From the IMG/VR virus record IMGVR_UViG_3300042691_027893, positions 1-33,773 of that record: a stretch of 33,773 bases of DNA; one strand, written 5' to 3'. The translations under genes and the position numbers were made by a program. Below are positions 21,676 to 29,997 of this stretch, piece after piece. Origin of the DNA: a virus. How positions within the stretch are numbered: position 1 is the first letter of the stretch; every line of letters starts with the position of its first letter. The notes beneath the pieces were generated by a model that worked only from the letters and a program-made list of their open reading frames with translations, was not told the DNA's origin and made no database searches.

Positions 21676-22734
21676 GTGCAATCTATCACTAACACTAATA
21701 GACCATATTTATTTTCTTTGAATCAAACAGATACGGAGAATGAACTTTTGGCGCAAAATATCTTAAAAAAGATTGGTTTCTCATCTGCTGAAAATGTTAA
21801 ATTTTTGGATTCCCAAATGGATTTCGACTGCTTCAAAGCGGTAATTGAAGGACAAGCTCGTTATTTTAAGTATTCATTTGATGGTGATGGATCTTTTTTT
21901 GCGCATGAATATAATATCCTAAAACAACTCGCACCATTTTCTCCTGTTGCTTATAAGCACGGCAAAACAAAGTATGGAGAATCTGTGCAATATATCGTAA
22001 CATCTTTTGAATCTGCTGATACTGTTGCTGAATTTGGTCTTTCGTCCATCTTTGAACATAACGATTCATTTCTGTATACTTTTGATAAACTGCGCGGCGT
22101 AAAAGTAGATAGAACATTTTCCCATTATCTCAATGATGTATTCGCTCGTTATGATATAGAGCAATTACCAGAACATTCTCTTGCTGCTATCGCTGATCAC
22201 ACCAACATTGACAATCTGCGGTCGATTCTCAAAACTCTCAAGAATGAAGTTGAATATCTTTCGCGGCAAAGTTTCTGTAAGACTTCTGACTTTTGCCACG
22301 GAAAGCTTATTCCAGATAACATTTTAATCAAAAATAATCTATTTAAATTCCAACACCTGCAACATGGTTACATGGGCAATCAGTTGTTTGATTTGTGCAA
22401 TCTTTTTATCAACATGGGAATTCCTTTGGAATATCAAAGGCAATTTGCTATGGACTATAAATCTCTCTTCCCCGACTTTAATGAGCAGCAGTTTATCGAA
22501 GAGTATAACTCTTGTTCCAATTTAATGCTTCGACTGTTTGTTTATGAGACGATTTTCAATTACTTATGCGAAGTATATCTATATGAGAGTTCGCGCCCAG
22601 CAAAGATATTGCAAATGGTAAGCGTATTTTTACGTAATGAAGAGGCGTTGGCAATGATACCAAGCCTCAGTCAATACAATACTTTCTTGATTAGAGATAT
22701 TATGGAGCCACTAATTGGCAATTCAGAACAATAA
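21676..22734 (+). CDS. Phosphotransferase-fold (APH/choline-kinase-like) protein, catalytic aspartates apparently lost
   Basis: The predicted protein has 352 residues. The central FCHGKLIPDNILI segment aligns with the Brenner loop H-x-D-x4-N of aminoglycoside/choline kinases, and LFDLCNLFINMG with the following 'yDLa.l' helix. The catalytic Asp is K210 (H208-G-K210, with N215 kept), and the metal-binding Asp before the DLC helix is H227. The N-lobe has an ARYFKYSF strand and an acidic helix (FFAHEYNIL). So it looks like a pseudokinase or a binding module. The reading frame extends back to an ATG at 21571, but that crosses the terminator, so I place the start at GTG 21676; a TACAAT box ends 5 nt before it. 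Its stop codon abuts the stop of the convergent gene. Confidence 0.6.
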   Translation: MQSITNTNRPYLFSLNQTDTENELLAQNILKKIGFSSAENVKFLDSQMDFDCFKAVIEGQARYFKYSFDGDGSFFAHEYNILKQLAPFSPVAYKHGKTKYGESVQYIVTSFESADTVAEFGLSSIFEHNDSFLYTFDKLRGVKVDRTFSHYLNDVFARYDIEQLPEHSLAAIADHTNIDNLRSILKTLKNEVEYLSRQSFCKTSDFCHGKLIPDNILIKNNLFKFQHLQHGYMGNQLFDLCNLFINMGIPLEYQRQFAMDYKSLFPDFNEQQFIEEYNSCSNLMLRLFVYETIFNYLCEVYLYESSRPAKILQMVSVFLRNEEALAMIPSLSQYNTFLIRDIMEPLIGNSEQ

Positions 22735-23151
22735 TCAAGCTACCTCATCGTCAGGTTCTTCAACAATGACTTCTGGCTCAGGATCTGAAGTAACAATTTC
22801 TTCAATTACTTCTAGTTCTGGCACAATTACCACTGGAGCGGTATAATTAAATGTATTTGTTGTGCTATCAAAACTATAGCCTTCTGGCATGGTAACAGGA
22901 ACCCGACCTTCCCAATCTGTCGCTTCCAGTCTTTCATTGATTGCCATACCAATCGCAGTATTCCCTGAAAATCGCGCCATTGTTTCTGGAACGTCTGAAT
23001 TGATAGAGTCAAGAATTTCTTGCGTTGGTCTGTCCCAAAACTCGTAGTAGCAACTACTTAATACCACTTGTAAATGGATTACTGCCTTGACTGCTTTGCG
23101 GGTCAAATCCTTTTCAAATTCTTCAGTTGTTTGTCCAATATCGAGTTTCAT
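22735..23151 (-). CDS. Conserved tail-fibre-operon protein with acidic C-terminus
   Basis: This 138-residue protein is the last gene of the leftward fibre operon. It opens MKLDIGQTTEEFEKDL, has a helical QVVLSSCYYEFWDRPTQEIL segment, then a VPETMARFSGNTAIGMAINE helix and a VPVTMPEGYSFDS segment. The last third is Pro/Glu/Val-rich and strongly acidic (PEPEVIVEEPDDEVA). The middle resembles a group of small phage proteins I recall from tail-gene regions, function unknown. I prefer ATG 23151, five nt after the LRR-fibre stop, over ATG 23178, which would overlap that gene by 22 nt. It could be an adaptor or chaperone for the fibre upstream, by position only. Confidence 0.68.
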   Translation of the reverse strand: MKLDIGQTTEEFEKDLTRKAVKAVIHLQVVLSSCYYEFWDRPTQEILDSINSDVPETMARFSGNTAIGMAINERLEATDWEGRVPVTMPEGYSFDSTTNTFNYTAPVVIVPELEVIEEIVTSDPEPEVIVEEPDDEVA

Positions 23152-23156
23152 ATCTT

Positions 23157-25631
23157 TTAGTTGTGGTTTACTGTCCATCCCTTTCCTTGGAGGCTAAGAA
23201 CTTCCGCGTTACTAGCTCCTCCCGTGGGGGCTGCATTGGTTCCTCCAGATAAATCCAAAAACCCATCACTTAATCCCGCAGTATCTATATCAATCAGTAT
23301 AGTATCCACGTTGGAGACGGCGCATCCAGAGGCATTCAGAAAAGTCAAAAGAACATTATTGCTCACATCCAGACTGGTAATAGAGCTTGAGTAAGCAACA
23401 TTCATGTGAATCAAGTTCACTAAGGTGTCGGTATTGGGGTTTCCGTTAGCGTTCACCAAATCGTTGCCTGCCCAGTCGCTTAGATGCAAATGCGTCAGAG
23501 CAGTGTTATTCGTAAGGTCAATAGCTATATTAGAATTACTTAAATCCAAATCCAAAAGACCAGTCATACCATCTGTAAGACCACCAGTGGAAGCAAATAA
23601 ACCAATCGCCCCATCTGCACTCAAGTGCGTCACGCTATCAAATACGGTTTGCGTTAAGTCGAATGTCTGCGTAGATGCCACTTCAGCCCCGTCCAAAGTT
23701 AAATGAGTCACAGAAGGGGCAGCGGACAATACTGTGTTACTCCCAAGATAGGAACCAGTCAAGTCCCAATGGGTTAGGGTGGTTGGCAAATTGATCGTAG
23801 ATATAGAATCAATCGAACTAAATTGCATATCTAAATTGGTAGCAATAGTTAAATCCAAGTCGTAGATCGAAAGGATTCCCAATCTGTTCATTGGGTCTTC
23901 GCCGCGCCAAGTCAAACTGCTTAACGAAGTTAGATAAGCAAACGGCAATGTAGACACTCCGTAGCATCTCTCGATATATAATTGTTGGACTGGGTGATAG
24001 CTCTCAACCATTCCATAAAAAGGTAAGTTTGTTACATTCTTAAATGTTATAGATGTAGCGGCAGGAACACTATCCAAGCTAAAAGGGTCTCCCATCGAAT
24101 TGCTAACGCCGTCAACGATTAGATCGCTTAAGTAATCGTATTTCCCCAAATCACCCGTCCCCATATTTAGTGTATCAAAATCAATCGCTGGGCAATTAAT
24201 GATGGTCAATGATGTTAAATTGGTGACTTCTGGAGTTAAAAACAAATTGAGATCACTTAAGTTTTCCAAATGGATCGCAGCGACATCAATATTTGCTGTT
24301 AAATTGATAGTTTCCAAATTGTTAAGATCGTATATCGAAAGCGCTTGTAATAGAGGTAACGTTGAGAAGTTAATAGTGTCTGCGCTAAAATTCGCTGCGT
24401 TAATAACTAAACTGTTACAAATTTGATTGTTTGAGATGTAAACATCGTTAATAGAATTTTTTCTCACGGTCAAAAGTCCTCCGTCAGCCAAAATTGTATT
24501 ATCGAGATTTGAATACCCTTCAATCACTGCAATTGCGGCATTATGCGCGTATTTTTTCCAAACAGCCGAACTCGCAGTATTGTCTCGGCAAATATAACGA
24601 TCACCATTTAGCATGTGCCAACGACTACCAACCACAAACCCTTGAGCTGAGTCATTACTTGAAGTTGGTGGGCTTGTATTAAACAAGCTATCATTCACTA
24701 TTCCACTGCACTCTACTAATACACCGTTTACATTTACAAAAATCTTATTAAGGACTGTGCAGTTATTCAATGTAGACGTGTTAAGGCTCGCATTGTTTAA
24801 TGTCGGTGAAGTGTTGAAGACCAAAGAACCAGTTCCAGTTTCATCAGTCATTGCGTTTATCAACGTTGAGCTGGTTATAGAGCTTGTCGCACTGCTGAAC
24901 AAATCAAACCAACCAGTGTTGGTGCGGACATTAAAAGCATTTGTGGTCGAATTATAAAGCATTAAACCAGAAGCTGGGGAACTAATTGTTCCCCGCTGAG
25001 TAGTTGTCATGCGCGGAGGTAAAAATCCTTTATTGGTGCTGGTTAAGTCAATAATCGCACTGGCATTAGGCGTTGCAGTTCCAAATCCAACGCGACCATC
25101 AGATTCCATGTAGAAGCTATTTGTCGGTGCGTTGTTAGCAAAGGAAAAGGGCGTTGCGCGGATGATTGTTGCTGTGTCATTGAGGCGCTGAATGGAAAAT
25201 CGGTCGCGCTGGGCATTGCTGCCATTGCCGAACCTCATCCATCTCAGATCGGTTGTATTCGATGCCGCGATGACATTAACCCATGATTCGTTCTGACCAT
25301 TCAGCGTGGCATAAGCTCCAAGCGTGCCGCCCGTGGCGTTGATGCTGATTTGAGTGCCGAATGATGCAGTTTCAACTGTAACGGTTTTGCCACTGCCGTC
25401 TTGAAAAGTTGCTATTGTGCCGTTGCCAGAGCATGCAATCGTCGGAGTCGTGATCGTTGGCGATACACCAAACACTAAGTTGCCACTTCCAGTCGTTCCG
25501 CTAACAGCAGATGCTAAATTAGCACTCGTAGCACTACCAAAAAAAGTTCTTAGTGCTGATGATATATTTAACTTAGCTGGTAATATCGTACCATCAAGAA
25601 TTACATTGTTTGATATTTGTGTGATTGCCAT
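23157..25631 (-). CDS. Tail fibre with leucine-rich-repeat tip
   Basis: The protein has 824 residues. The N-terminal half is a fibre shaft with repeats such as GSGNLVFGVSPTITTPTI and GTGSLVFNTSPTLNN (two related units), separated by a GFLPPRMTTTQRGTISSP module seen in fibres and in surface proteins. From about residue 390 to 800 it consists of irregular leucine-rich repeats (L-x2-L-x-L-x2-N-x-L spacing, for example ITSLDVSNNVLLTFLNASG), and it ends NAEVLSLQGKGWTVNHN, a C-cap seen on bacterial LRR surface proteins. The tip would be the receptor-binding domain recognising a host protein or glycan. It lies downstream of another fibre in the same operon, 9 nt apart. No transmembrane segment is seen. 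Confidence 0.8.
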   Translation of the reverse strand: MAITQISNNVILDGTILPAKLNISSALRTFFGSATSANLASAVSGTTGSGNLVFGVSPTITTPTIACSGNGTIATFQDGSGKTVTVETASFGTQISINATGGTLGAYATLNGQNESWVNVIAASNTTDLRWMRFGNGSNAQRDRFSIQRLNDTATIIRATPFSFANNAPTNSFYMESDGRVGFGTATPNASAIIDLTSTNKGFLPPRMTTTQRGTISSPASGLMLYNSTTNAFNVRTNTGWFDLFSSATSSITSSTLINAMTDETGTGSLVFNTSPTLNNASLNTSTLNNCTVLNKIFVNVNGVLVECSGIVNDSLFNTSPPTSSNDSAQGFVVGSRWHMLNGDRYICRDNTASSAVWKKYAHNAAIAVIEGYSNLDNTILADGGLLTVRKNSINDVYISNNQICNSLVINAANFSADTINFSTLPLLQALSIYDLNNLETINLTANIDVAAIHLENLSDLNLFLTPEVTNLTSLTIINCPAIDFDTLNMGTGDLGKYDYLSDLIVDGVSNSMGDPFSLDSVPAATSITFKNVTNLPFYGMVESYHPVQQLYIERCYGVSTLPFAYLTSLSSLTWRGEDPMNRLGILSIYDLDLTIATNLDMQFSSIDSISTINLPTTLTHWDLTGSYLGSNTVLSAAPSVTHLTLDGAEVASTQTFDLTQTVFDSVTHLSADGAIGLFASTGGLTDGMTGLLDLDLSNSNIAIDLTNNTALTHLHLSDWAGNDLVNANGNPNTDTLVNLIHMNVAYSSSITSLDVSNNVLLTFLNASGCAVSNVDTILIDIDTAGLSDGFLDLSGGTNAAPTGGASNAEVLSLQGKGWTVNHN

Positions 25632-25640
25632 TGTGATTAT

Positions 25641-28064
25641 TTAATTAATAACTGATTTAAAAAATGCTTCAGCATACGCTCGCAAATCTGTTTCGCTCAA
25701 CATTCCATATAAGCCCTGTGCTGCCACAAACTCCACTCCGCTGGCAGATCCACCACTACCAGCATTGATTGTCATATCAATGAGAGACTGATTCGCTGTC
25801 ATTGTCACCTCGCTACTCCCTGAAACGATTTCATTATTATGCCATATTGCAGCTCTTTGAACTAAATTATTTCCAGTATAAGCAATACACACAAAATCAG
25901 TCGTAGGGACAACCTTTGATGTTAAAATTTGATAAGTGCCACCTAAAAATCGTGCTTGTAGTAAATTACCAGTTGTATAATTTGGGTCCCAATTGCGATG
26001 TCTAAATATGCCATTATTTGTAGTCTGAGCTATTGGACGTAAAACAACTAAAAGGGTGTATGGTGCTTCGTATGTTGTTGACGGCGATGGGTTATTTATA
26101 TTATTAAATGTATATGAATTACCAGAAGCAATAATTTCACCTCTCGCTCCTTTTGTAAAACTTGCCGATGGTGTTATAGCGGGAGCATTCTGTATTGTTG
26201 TTGTGTTTTTCCATAATCTATTTGTTGTTTGATTGCTAACATTATAAGTATAGAGCGTTGCATACGCATAAAAAACAGGAATAAGTGCCGATACAGAGAC
26301 AATACCAAGTGAAGCACGGTGCGCTGATGCTGCTCCTGCTCCATATGTGTAAGAAGTTGAATTAAAAGTCGTAGACGATGCTAACGTCAAATCGCTAATA
26401 GTCTGACCACCCGCAATCTTAGCACTTGTTACACTGCCATCACTTGGCACGACCTGTCCAGCGATTAGTGAATTACTTGGAGAGATCACAACCGCCTTAC
26501 TACCACTTGGCAATGGACTTGTGAATGTAATTTGTCCACTGTTTACAGTATAGTCAACACTTGGTTCTTGTAACGCACCGTCAATTGCGACAATTAAAGC
26601 GCTTGGATTAATTAGGTTATTTGCTCCACTGATTGCATAACCAGATACTATGCCATTGCCAGTAAGCGTAGTTCGAACTGGGTCAACTGCCGTTGCAAAA
26701 CCGCTAGGATTAGAAGCAGGATAAAAAACGCCAGTTTGCGCCGTGGTAATGAAACTTCCTGTTTCGGATGGTCGCACGACCAAACCAGTTACAAATCCAC
26801 TTGGATTGGAAGTTGGATAAAATACTCCAGTTTGAGAGATTGTAATAAACGAGCCTGTTTCAGAAGGTCTCACAACACTTCCAGTTACATAACCGCTAGG
26901 ATTGGAAATTGGATAAAAAGCGCCAGTCTGAGATGGTCTTACCACATCTCCTGTCACGTAGGCAGATAAATCAACACCCGTGATGAATCCTGAAGGATTG
27001 CTAGCAGCGTAAAACGCTCCCGTTTCTGATGGTCTCACTACTGATCCAGTGACATATCCCGACAACAGACCGCTAACAGTATTGTCGAAATCAATAAGTG
27101 TTCTCACTTGGCTAGCCGTCAAATCCTCTGGATCGCTTGTTCCCGCAGAAATACGACCTTTAATACGCTGAGAAGCCATGTCTGCCAATTTAGTATTGGT
27201 AACAGCGTTTGAGGCAATAATATTGGTTGTCACCGCAAGACTTCCAAGCTTGTCTGTAGTGACGTTAAAGCTTGCAATTTTGGCGGTAGTGATTGCACCG
27301 TCAGCAATCTTGGTATTAGTAACTGCCGAGCTATCTATTGAAAAATTTAAGTTAGTTGGGCTATTGCCAGTGATTGTAATATCGCCACGATCACCTGTTA
27401 AAGCAGCAAAAGAGATAAAATTACCAGTTTCGCTAGGACGAACCACGCTACCAGTAACATAAGCAGAAAGATCAACACCAGTAATAAAACCAGATGGATT
27501 ACTTGCAGGATAAAATGCTCCTGTCTGAGATGGTCTTACCACATCTCCTGTCACGTAGGCAGATAAATCAACGCCTGTGATGAATCCTGAAGGATTGCTA
27601 GCAGCGTAAAAAGCTCCTGTTTGTGATGGAACTATAAAGCCAGACGGATTGCTTCTTGGATAGAATGCGTCCGTCTGAGAAGTGGTGATGAAATTGCCAG
27701 TTTCTGATGGCCTCACTACATCACCTGTCACATACGCCGACAAATCAACTCCAGTAATAAAACCAGAAGGATTATAACTAGGATAAAAAGCACCAGTATC
27801 AGATGGTCGAATGACCGCGCCAGTTACTAAATTAGCATATTGACCTGATGTTAAGTGATAGTAGTTACCTCCAGAGCCACCCTGCAATCCGCCCAAAAGA
27901 TTATGAAGCAGTTCATCGCTTCCACCGCTTTGATGCGTTACTGAGTGATTAATAATGCCTTGATTAAGTGTCAAAGGATTAATGTAAATGTTTTCGCCAG
28001 TATCAGTAACATTGATATTGGTTACTTCAGGCGAAATCACATTAACAACAACAGAATCAGACAT
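25641..28064 (-). CDS. Repeat-rich tail fibre with lectin-like C-terminus
   Basis: The protein has 807 residues. The N-terminus (THQSGGSDELLHNLLGGLQG, about 44-63) is typical of fibre attachment regions. Two blocks of repeats (about 76-218 and 337-462) use units such as VVRPSETG, FYPASNPSGFITG and VDLSAYVTGD. They flank a segment (about 219-336) rich in VTNTKIADGAITTAKI units. Residues about 463-532 include NPSALIVAIDGALQEPSVDY, a module I associate with fibres of T4-like marine phages. The last 240 residues resemble a LamG/concanavalin-type sandwich (YTLLVVLRPIAQ, then FVAAQGLYGMLSETDLRAY), probably the receptor- or glycan-binding end. Repeats differ mostly at synonymous positions, except for one pair. 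Confidence 0.82.
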   Translation of the reverse strand: MSDSVVVNVISPEVTNINVTDTGENIYINPLTLNQGIINHSVTHQSGGSDELLHNLLGGLQGGSGGNYYHLTSGQYANLVTGAVIRPSDTGAFYPSYNPSGFITGVDLSAYVTGDVVRPSETGNFITTSQTDAFYPRSNPSGFIVPSQTGAFYAASNPSGFITGVDLSAYVTGDVVRPSQTGAFYPASNPSGFITGVDLSAYVTGSVVRPSETGNFISFAALTGDRGDITITGNSPTNLNFSIDSSAVTNTKIADGAITTAKIASFNVTTDKLGSLAVTTNIIASNAVTNTKLADMASQRIKGRISAGTSDPEDLTASQVRTLIDFDNTVSGLLSGYVTGSVVRPSETGAFYAASNPSGFITGVDLSAYVTGDVVRPSQTGAFYPISNPSGYVTGSVVRPSETGSFITISQTGVFYPTSNPSGFVTGLVVRPSETGSFITTAQTGVFYPASNPSGFATAVDPVRTTLTGNGIVSGYAISGANNLINPSALIVAIDGALQEPSVDYTVNSGQITFTSPLPSGSKAVVISPSNSLIAGQVVPSDGSVTSAKIAGGQTISDLTLASSTTFNSTSYTYGAGAASAHRASLGIVSVSALIPVFYAYATLYTYNVSNQTTNRLWKNTTTIQNAPAITPSASFTKGARGEIIASGNSYTFNNINNPSPSTTYEAPYTLLVVLRPIAQTTNNGIFRHRNWDPNYTTGNLLQARFLGGTYQILTSKVVPTTDFVCIAYTGNNLVQRAAIWHNNEIVSGSSEVTMTANQSLIDMTINAGSGGSASGVEFVAAQGLYGMLSETDLRAYAEAFFKSVIN
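26926..27020. repeat. 95-bp near-identical direct repeat, copy A
   Basis: This stretch inside the fibre gene matches 27523-27617 at 92 of 95 bases. Other repeat units of the gene have diverged at synonymous positions, so this pair is a younger duplication or is kept alike by gene conversion. Confidence 0.85.
27523..27617. repeat. 95-bp near-identical direct repeat, copy B
   Basis: Second copy of the repeat at 26926-27020, 597 bp (199 codons) away and in the same frame. Recombination between the copies would delete or duplicate 199 residues without a frameshift. Confidence 0.85.
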
Positions 28065-28066
28065 AT

Positions 28067-28399
28067 TTATTTAGTATTGCTTTTTGCTACATAAACAGGC
28101 CCATACAATAACTTGTCTGGACACTCCGACTCTTTATCGACATACAAGTCCCAACTACAAGGAGCTAGATCAATATTTGCCGTGGCTGAGCCATCCAAAC
28201 TGATTTTTACTATACCACTTGGTATGCTAAGTATTTCAGTATGCAACACAGCTTGCAATTCATCATCAAAATCACGACGAATTTGTCCCGTGACGGTTGC
28301 CCCACTAAGGTTGTAAACGCTGCCGTTTTTCTGCAACTGCGCAGTCAAATTAAAACATGCCCTTTGCTCAATATAAATCCCTGTCAATGATGCGCTCAT
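28067..28399 (-). CDS. Small fibre/baseplate-type protein
   Basis: This 110-residue beta-rich protein opens MSASLTGIYIEQRACFNLTA and has GATVTGQIRRDFDDELQAV and ISLDGSATANIDL. It resembles a recurrent phage module (BppU N-terminal-like, or 'DUF' proteins next to fibres) that forms a small beta-sandwich at the baseplate-fibre joint. I choose ATG 28399 over an in-frame TTG at 28405. It ends 2 nt before the 807-residue fibre begins, so it probably attaches or folds with that fibre. The identification relies on fold pattern and context, not on a diagnostic motif. Confidence 0.62.
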   Translation of the reverse strand: MSASLTGIYIEQRACFNLTAQLQKNGSVYNLSGATVTGQIRRDFDDELQAVLHTEILSIPSGIVKISLDGSATANIDLAPCSWDLYVDKESECPDKLLYGPVYVAKSNTK

Positions 28400-28408
28400 T
28401 AACAACTA

Positions 28409-28819
28409 TTACACCCAATCAATCTCGTCTGGAGAATATTTACACGTAAGTTCTTCTCCTATTGCAATTTTTCTGGCGGCATAGTAAATATCACATTGTT
28501 TATCGTGAATTAAATTTGGATCATCAGAGTGATTTACGAAATAAGCCGCGCCAATATCATTAATGTTACAATCAATCCAAAAGCCATATTCATTGTTGTT
28601 ACAAACTTTTTTAATATGGTCTAAAACACCATGCTCAATATCGCCAACCTCAGTCCATCGAATAAAGTGCAAATCTTTTGGCGCGAAAACAACTTCGTTT
28701 TTATGAATTTCAGTAAGAGTTACCACTCCAACTCCCGCCCCGACAATAGAACTTGGCACTAGCTTTACTAATATGCCATTTCGTATTTGATTTGTTAATT
28801 CTTTCTTACTGAGAGACAT
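28409..28819 (-). CDS. SET-domain protein (probable protein-lysine methyltransferase)
   Basis: This 136-residue protein matches a minimal SET domain. SSIVGAGVGVVTLTEI (24-38) is the N-terminal G-x-G-type SAM strand pair, YFVNHSDDPN (93-102) is the NHS-x2-PN motif that forms the SAM pocket and pseudoknot, and AARKIAIGEELTCKY (114-128) is the C-terminal GEELT-x-Y segment whose Tyr normally lines the lysine channel. No pre- or post-SET cysteines are present. It would methylate lysine in a protein, either host or virion. Its start overlaps the upstream 215-residue gene by 14 nt, and it lies in the tail-fibre operon, so a fibre or baseplate protein is a possible substrate. Activity is not proven by sequence. 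Confidence 0.85.
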   Translation of the reverse strand: MSLSKKELTNQIRNGILVKLVPSSIVGAGVGVVTLTEIHKNEVVFAPKDLHFIRWTEVGDIEHGVLDHIKKVCNNNEYGFWIDCNINDIGAAYFVNHSDDPNLIHDKQCDIYYAARKIAIGEELTCKYSPDEIDWV

Positions 28820-29453
28820 CTTTATCTTTTGGTTGGGTGGTGAATTCCGTCATGTAACTGTAATCAGTGAATAGTGTGCGTTTGTTTTCAACACTGTATA
28901 CTGTCAAGTCGATTTTATATCCTGGGTTTTTGTCAATTGGTTTATCCACCCATGCATTGTCATGCCATACAATACGATTGTTCGGGTAAGCATAAAAATT
29001 ACCATTGTCCATCTTGAATACATGAGCGCATTTATGTTCTGGCGTTTCAGAGAAGTTGGTGTCCAAGATACTCTTGTTCTCCCATCCCCAATCAAGAGTG
29101 AACATATACTCTCCCGCTTCTTTGGTATTGGATGGGGTAATCAATAAAGCCCTCAATCCTTTCATTCGTGTGCGAACCTGAACATCAACATAAGGACTAA
29201 AACAATCCCAATACATAGCATGTTCTAGCGGCACTGGATCACAAGGTTTCCAGCAAAACGCTGTAATAGGTCTGCGAGTCCAATTGACTCCATTGGTTAA
29301 GAATGCCTCAAACAAAGGAACTCTCTTTTCAATTGACGCTACAGAATGAACATCACATGGAGTATACTCACCACGTCCTTTTTCGTGATTAAAAAGATAT
29401 TCATTACGCAACAGGCAAGTAATCGTGGGAATATTATGATTTAAATAAGGCAC
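28806..29453 (-). CDS. Conserved phage protein, unknown function
   Basis: The protein has 215 residues. It has a conserved-looking core: TCLLRNEYLFNHEKGRGEYT at the start, HSVASIEKRVPLFEAFL, TAFCWKPCDPVPLEHAMYWD, and TPEHKCAHVFKMDNGNFYAYPNNRIVWHD. The C-x3-C and H-K-C-A-H segments could bind a metal, but the family has no function I can name. I recall relatives of this sequence in other phage genomes as uncharacterised proteins. It is the first gene of the leftward fibre operon, with its start only 17 nt from that of the divergent gene at 29471. Overlap with the SET gene (14 nt) means the two are co-translated and may act together. Confidence 0.72.
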   Translation of the reverse strand: MPYLNHNIPTITCLLRNEYLFNHEKGRGEYTPCDVHSVASIEKRVPLFEAFLTNGVNWTRRPITAFCWKPCDPVPLEHAMYWDCFSPYVDVQVRTRMKGLRALLITPSNTKEAGEYMFTLDWGWENKSILDTNFSETPEHKCAHVFKMDNGNFYAYPNNRIVWHDNAWVDKPIDKNPGYKIDLTVYSVENKRTLFTDYSYMTEFTTQPKDKDVSQ

Positions 29454-29457
29454 ATCT

Positions 29458-29463
29458 TATCTT
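29458..29463 (+). promoter_or_regulatory. Possible -10 box for gene at 29471
   Basis: TATCTT ends 7 nt before ATG 29471, the spacing seen at the leaderless-type promoters of this phage, but no convincing -35 box is present. The divergent intergenic gap is only 17 nt, so each promoter must extend into the other gene. Confidence 0.3.
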
Positions 29464-29470
29464 ACACTTT

Positions 29471-29992
29471 ATGTGGAAAATTTTTACGCACTATTTAAAA
29501 TCAGGTATGATTCAACTCTATAAACCCAATTCAAAATCGAGCGGATGCGCATTCGCTTTCCGTCTTGGCACTACTGGCAAATTCAAAGATCCATGTCTCT
29601 ATGTCAACGCTATTATGCAGCATTCGTGGGATGAAAAAACCAAAAACGGCTCGTTTGCTGAGAATGCAAAAAACCCCGAAAAAACAGTAGTCATTAAACT
29701 AAATGAATTTGAGGTTGGCGGCATTATCAACGCCATTGAAAACTATGCTGAATACAAAGCATTTCATACCCACGAAACAAATAAGACAACCATCTCTTTT
29801 AAACCTTATCAGAAAAATGATGGTACAAAAGCTTTTTCATTTTCCATCACTAAAAATTCAGCTTTGAAATTTGGTATTGGTATCGAGCCTGGTGAGGCTT
29901 ATGCTATTCGTGAGTTTTGCAAAATGATTTTGCACAAACTTTACGAAGCTCGCTCAAACGCTCAAATGCAAAACCGCTCCGATGATCAATAA
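29471..29992 (+). CDS. Conserved phage protein, unknown function
   Basis: This 173-residue protein has SGCAFAFRLGTTGKFKDPCLY, then a long GSFAENAKNPEKTVVIKLNE stretch, a VGGIINAIENYAEYKAFH helix, and KTTISFKPYQKNDGTKAFSF followed by a C-terminal helix. The alternating strand-helix layout might suit a small single-stranded nucleic-acid-binding fold (PC4 or Whirly-like), but that is speculation. It starts the rightward block next to a probable annealing protein gene further on. An alternative start at 29507 (MIQLYKPNSKSSG) would remove 12 residues. No Shine-Dalgarno sequence is visible. Confidence 0.65.
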   Translation: MWKIFTHYLKSGMIQLYKPNSKSSGCAFAFRLGTTGKFKDPCLYVNAIMQHSWDEKTKNGSFAENAKNPEKTVVIKLNEFEVGGIINAIENYAEYKAFHTHETNKTTISFKPYQKNDGTKAFSFSITKNSALKFGIGIEPGEAYAIREFCKMILHKLYEARSNAQMQNRSDDQ

Positions 29993-29997
29993 TTAAA

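Noticed and set aside
26690-27850. CRISPR-like periodic repeats
   Set aside because: The periodicity follows codons of the fibre repeats, units are diverged at synonymous sites, and there are no unique spacers or cas genes.
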